Shown: positions 5,930-7,769 of the stretch, in pieces
How the letters are laid out: the number at the start of each line of letters is the position of its first letter
Numbering within the stretch: the first letter of the stretch is position 1
Assembly: GCA_007127615.1 (NCBI GenBank)
Contig: SKZB01000369.1
Coordinates: 1 to 7,769 of the forward strand
DNA length: 7,769 bases
Reading direction: 5' to 3'
DNA from: Phycisphaerales bacterium
Lineage (GTDB): Bacteria > Planctomycetota > Phycisphaerae > Phycisphaerales > SM1A02
The notes under the pieces: model-generated
Told to the model about the DNA's origin: nothing
The model's database searches: none
The model's input: only the letters and a program-made list of their open reading frames with translations
Made by a program: the position numbers and the translations under genes

Positions 5930-7315
5930 ATGACCGCCCATTCGTCAACGCCCGCTTCGTCGACTTCACGCCCCTGGTCCCCGGTTTCCTGGCGCGATTT
6001 TCCCGCGGCGCAGCAGCCGAAGTATCCCGATCCGGAGATGGTCGAAGCGGTGATCGGCCAACTGGCATCCCTCCCGCCGCTGGTGACGAGCTGGGAAATC
6101 GAGTCGTTGAAGCACCAGCTCGCCGAAGCGGCAGAAGGCGAACGATTCGTTCTGCAGGGCGGCGACTGCGCCGAGCGGTTCGATGAATGCGAAGCCTCGG
6201 CGATCGCGAGCAAGCTGAAGATTCTTCTGCAGATGTCGCTCGTGCTGGTACACGGAACGCACAAGCGCGTGATCCGTGTCGGCCGCTTCGGCGGACAGTA
6301 CGCCAAGCCGCGCTCGAGCGATCTGGAGACGCGCGACGGCATGACGCTGCCGAGTTACCGGGGCGACATCGTCAACGGCATCGCCTTCACCGAAGCGGCC
6401 CGCACCCCCGATCCGGTGCGCATGCTGCGCGGCTACGAACGATCGGCCCTGACGATCAATTTCATCCGCTCCCTGATCGACGGCGGGTTCGCGGATCTGC
6501 ACCATCCGGAATACTGGGACCTGGAGTTCGTACGACATTCGCCGCAGGCCGCGGAGTACCAGAAGATCGTCGAGTCGATCGGCCAGTCGCTGCGCTTCAT
6601 GGAGACGCTCGCGGGCGTGCAGGTCGGGCAGATGAGGCGGGTCGACTTCTATACCTCGCACGAGGGCCTGCTCCTGCCGTACGAACAGGCGCAGACCCGG
6701 CAGGTTCCTCACCGCAGGGGGTATTACAATCTCTCGACGCACTTCCCGTGGCTCGGCATGCGCACCTGTCCGCTCGACAGCGCGCACGTAGACTACTTCC
6801 GCGGCATCTCCAATCCGATCGCCGTCAAAATAGGACCGGACATCACCGTCGACTGGCTGACCGGCCTGCTCAACGTCCTTCATCCGGACAACGAACCGGG
6901 ACGCATGACGATCATCACGCGTTTCGGCGCGCACCAGATCGCGACCTGCCTTCCCCCGCTGATCGATGCGGTGGAAAGAACGGGCAAAAGGGTGCTGTGG
7001 ATCTGCGATCCGATGCACGGCAACACGGAAATGACGGCCAGCGGACTCAAGACGCGCAAGTTTGAGCACATTCTCGTCGAACTCGAACAGGCCTTCGAGA
7101 TTCACCGCATGAAGGGCACCTACCTCGGCGGGGTGCATGTTGAATTAACCGGTGACGACGTCACCGAATGCACCGGCGGGGCGCGCGGACTCAACGAAGA
7201 AGATCTGCAGCGCGCCTACCGCACGCAGGTCGATCCGCGTCTCAACTACGAGCAGTCGCTGGAGATGGCGATGATCATCGCCCGCCGCGTGGCCGCATCC
7301 GAAGCGGCGCGTTGA
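5930..7315 (+). CDS. aroG: Class II 3-deoxy-D-arabino-heptulosonate-7-phosphate (DAHP) synthase
   Basis: The 461-residue cytoplasmic enzyme joins phosphoenolpyruvate and erythrose 4-phosphate to give DAHP, the first step of the shikimate pathway to aromatic amino acids. Class II signatures run the full length: PWSPVSWRDFPAAQQPKYPD near the N-terminus, LQGGDCAERF (75-84), GRFGGQYAKPRS (118-129), VKIGP (299-303), DPMHGNT (360-366), GGVHVELTGDDVTEC (400-414) and DPRLNYEQSLE (435-445). The four metal ligands of the M. tuberculosis enzyme are matched by Cys79, His363, Glu405 and Asp435. Length is normal (about 450-475). The start at 5930 is chosen because homology begins just after it. In-frame alternatives at 5843 and GTG 5666 are less likely, the latter because its frame crosses the terminator. 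There is no close ribosome-binding site (GGAGG is 25 bases away). Class II genes carry various symbols; aroG follows the M. tuberculosis name. Confidence 0.97.
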   Translation: MTAHSSTPASSTSRPWSPVSWRDFPAAQQPKYPDPEMVEAVIGQLASLPPLVTSWEIESLKHQLAEAAEGERFVLQGGDCAERFDECEASAIASKLKILLQMSLVLVHGTHKRVIRVGRFGGQYAKPRSSDLETRDGMTLPSYRGDIVNGIAFTEAARTPDPVRMLRGYERSALTINFIRSLIDGGFADLHHPEYWDLEFVRHSPQAAEYQKIVESIGQSLRFMETLAGVQVGQMRRVDFYTSHEGLLLPYEQAQTRQVPHRRGYYNLSTHFPWLGMRTCPLDSAHVDYFRGISNPIAVKIGPDITVDWLTGLLNVLHPDNEPGRMTIITRFGAHQIATCLPPLIDAVERTGKRVLWICDPMHGNTEMTASGLKTRKFEHILVELEQAFEIHRMKGTYLGGVHVELTGDDVTECTGGARGLNEEDLQRAYRTQVDPRLNYEQSLEMAMIIARRVAASEAAR

Positions 7316-7333
7316 GTATTCCCACAGGGCCAT

Positions 7334-7762
7334 ATGCAGAAGATTTATCTCATCCGGCATGCCAAGGCGAAGAACCGCGAGAAATGGACGGGCGACGACC
7401 GCGCTCGCCCGCTCCGGATGCGCGGGCGGCGTCAATCGCTCGCGATGGCGGCATTCTTTGAATCCATCCCTCTGGTGTCGCTGCGCACCTCGCCCGCGCG
7501 ACGCTGCGTACAGACGCTCGAACCGCTGGCCGAGCGTTCGGGCCTGCCGCTCAATGTGGATGAATCGATCATGGAAGGCCGGCCGATTGAACTGCCGGAA
7601 GAACCCGGCGAACATGTGATCTGCGCGCACGGCGACAACATTCCGGATCTGCTCGATTCACTGGAGATCCCGTTCGATCAATGCCAGACGGGCTCGATCT
7701 GGATTCTCACGCGCGATGAGAACGGCTTCGTTCTCGACGCCGAGTACACGCGCCCGGCGTGA
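7334..7762 (+). CDS. sixA: SixA-like histidine phosphatase family protein
   Basis: This 142-residue soluble protein belongs to the histidine phosphatase (phosphoglycerate mutase-like) superfamily. The phosphate-accepting motif LIRHAKAK carries Arg8 and His9 (catalytic). SLRTSPARRCVQTLEPLA (49-66) supplies the second arginine region. Glu81 in MEGRP could be the acid, and His99 in VICAHGDNIPDLL is the second catalytic histidine. The short length fits SixA, which removes phosphate from phosphohistidine on signalling or phosphotransferase proteins. From memory, the GDDRARPL and IPDLL segments also resemble the phosphatase domain at the C-terminus of mycobacterial MutT1, so nucleotide-related substrates are possible. 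It starts 18 bases after the DAHP synthase stop, with a weak AGGG (7326-7329), and is probably co-transcribed with it. Family is firm; substrate is open. Confidence 0.88.
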   Translation: MQKIYLIRHAKAKNREKWTGDDRARPLRMRGRRQSLAMAAFFESIPLVSLRTSPARRCVQTLEPLAERSGLPLNVDESIMEGRPIELPEEPGEHVICAHGDNIPDLLDSLEIPFDQCQTGSIWILTRDENGFVLDAEYTRPA

Positions 7763-7769
7763 GGCGCCC

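Noticed and set aside
5966..7138. 390-codon minus-strand open frame
   Set aside because: It is fully antisense to DAHP synthase, whose plus-strand frame carries all catalytic residues. The antisense product is Arg/His/Asp-rich without motifs.

Overview
This GC-rich window looks like a chromosomal segment of a Gram-negative-type (diderm) bacterium. My best guess is Planctomycetota, perhaps Phycisphaerae. The reasons are an ExbB-type channel subunit with its own signal peptide, tandem ExbD genes, a membrane-anchored von Willebrand A protein of a style I associate with that phylum, a class II DAHP synthase, and a tRNA without an encoded CCA. The phylum call is inference from gene style, not from a marker gene. 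I see no insertion sequence, CRISPR array, rRNA or integration scar.

Left part (1 to about 5366, all on the minus strand) is a six-gene cluster. In transcription order it holds: a DoxX-family membrane protein with a long acidic/proline-rich insertion; a protein with a TonB-like N-terminal membrane anchor, an acidic linker and a C-terminal vWA domain; an ExbB/TolQ/MotA channel subunit; two ExbD/TolR subunits; and an exported, helix-rich (TPR-like) protein that runs off the left edge. The last four genes are tightly packed and the final two junctions are ATGA stop/start overlaps. A terminator-like hairpin sits at the stop codon of the vWA gene, so the first two genes may be expressed differently from the rest. 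Taken together this looks like a proton-motive-force-driven envelope machine in which the usual TonB energy transducer is replaced by a TonB-anchor/vWA fusion. This is the strongest candidate for an undescribed system here.

Middle part (5367 to 5929): a short divergent promoter region, then tRNA-Leu(UAG) on the plus strand behind a good sigma-70-type promoter. A gene-free stretch of 385 bases follows, with a perfect 11-bp tandem repeat, overlapping alternative RNA hairpins, and a strong intrinsic terminator (15 paired bases with one bulge, then seven Ts) about 120 bases before the next gene.

Right part (5930 to 7762, plus strand): a class II 3-deoxy-D-arabino-heptulosonate-7-phosphate synthase (first step of the shikimate pathway) with all its metal ligands, then, 18 bases later, a small SixA-like histidine phosphatase. 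These two are probably co-transcribed. The leader with a terminator suggests either a small RNA downstream of the tRNA or attenuation control of the aromatic-pathway gene.

Long open frames antisense to or out of frame with these genes are products of high GC content and are not listed as genes.
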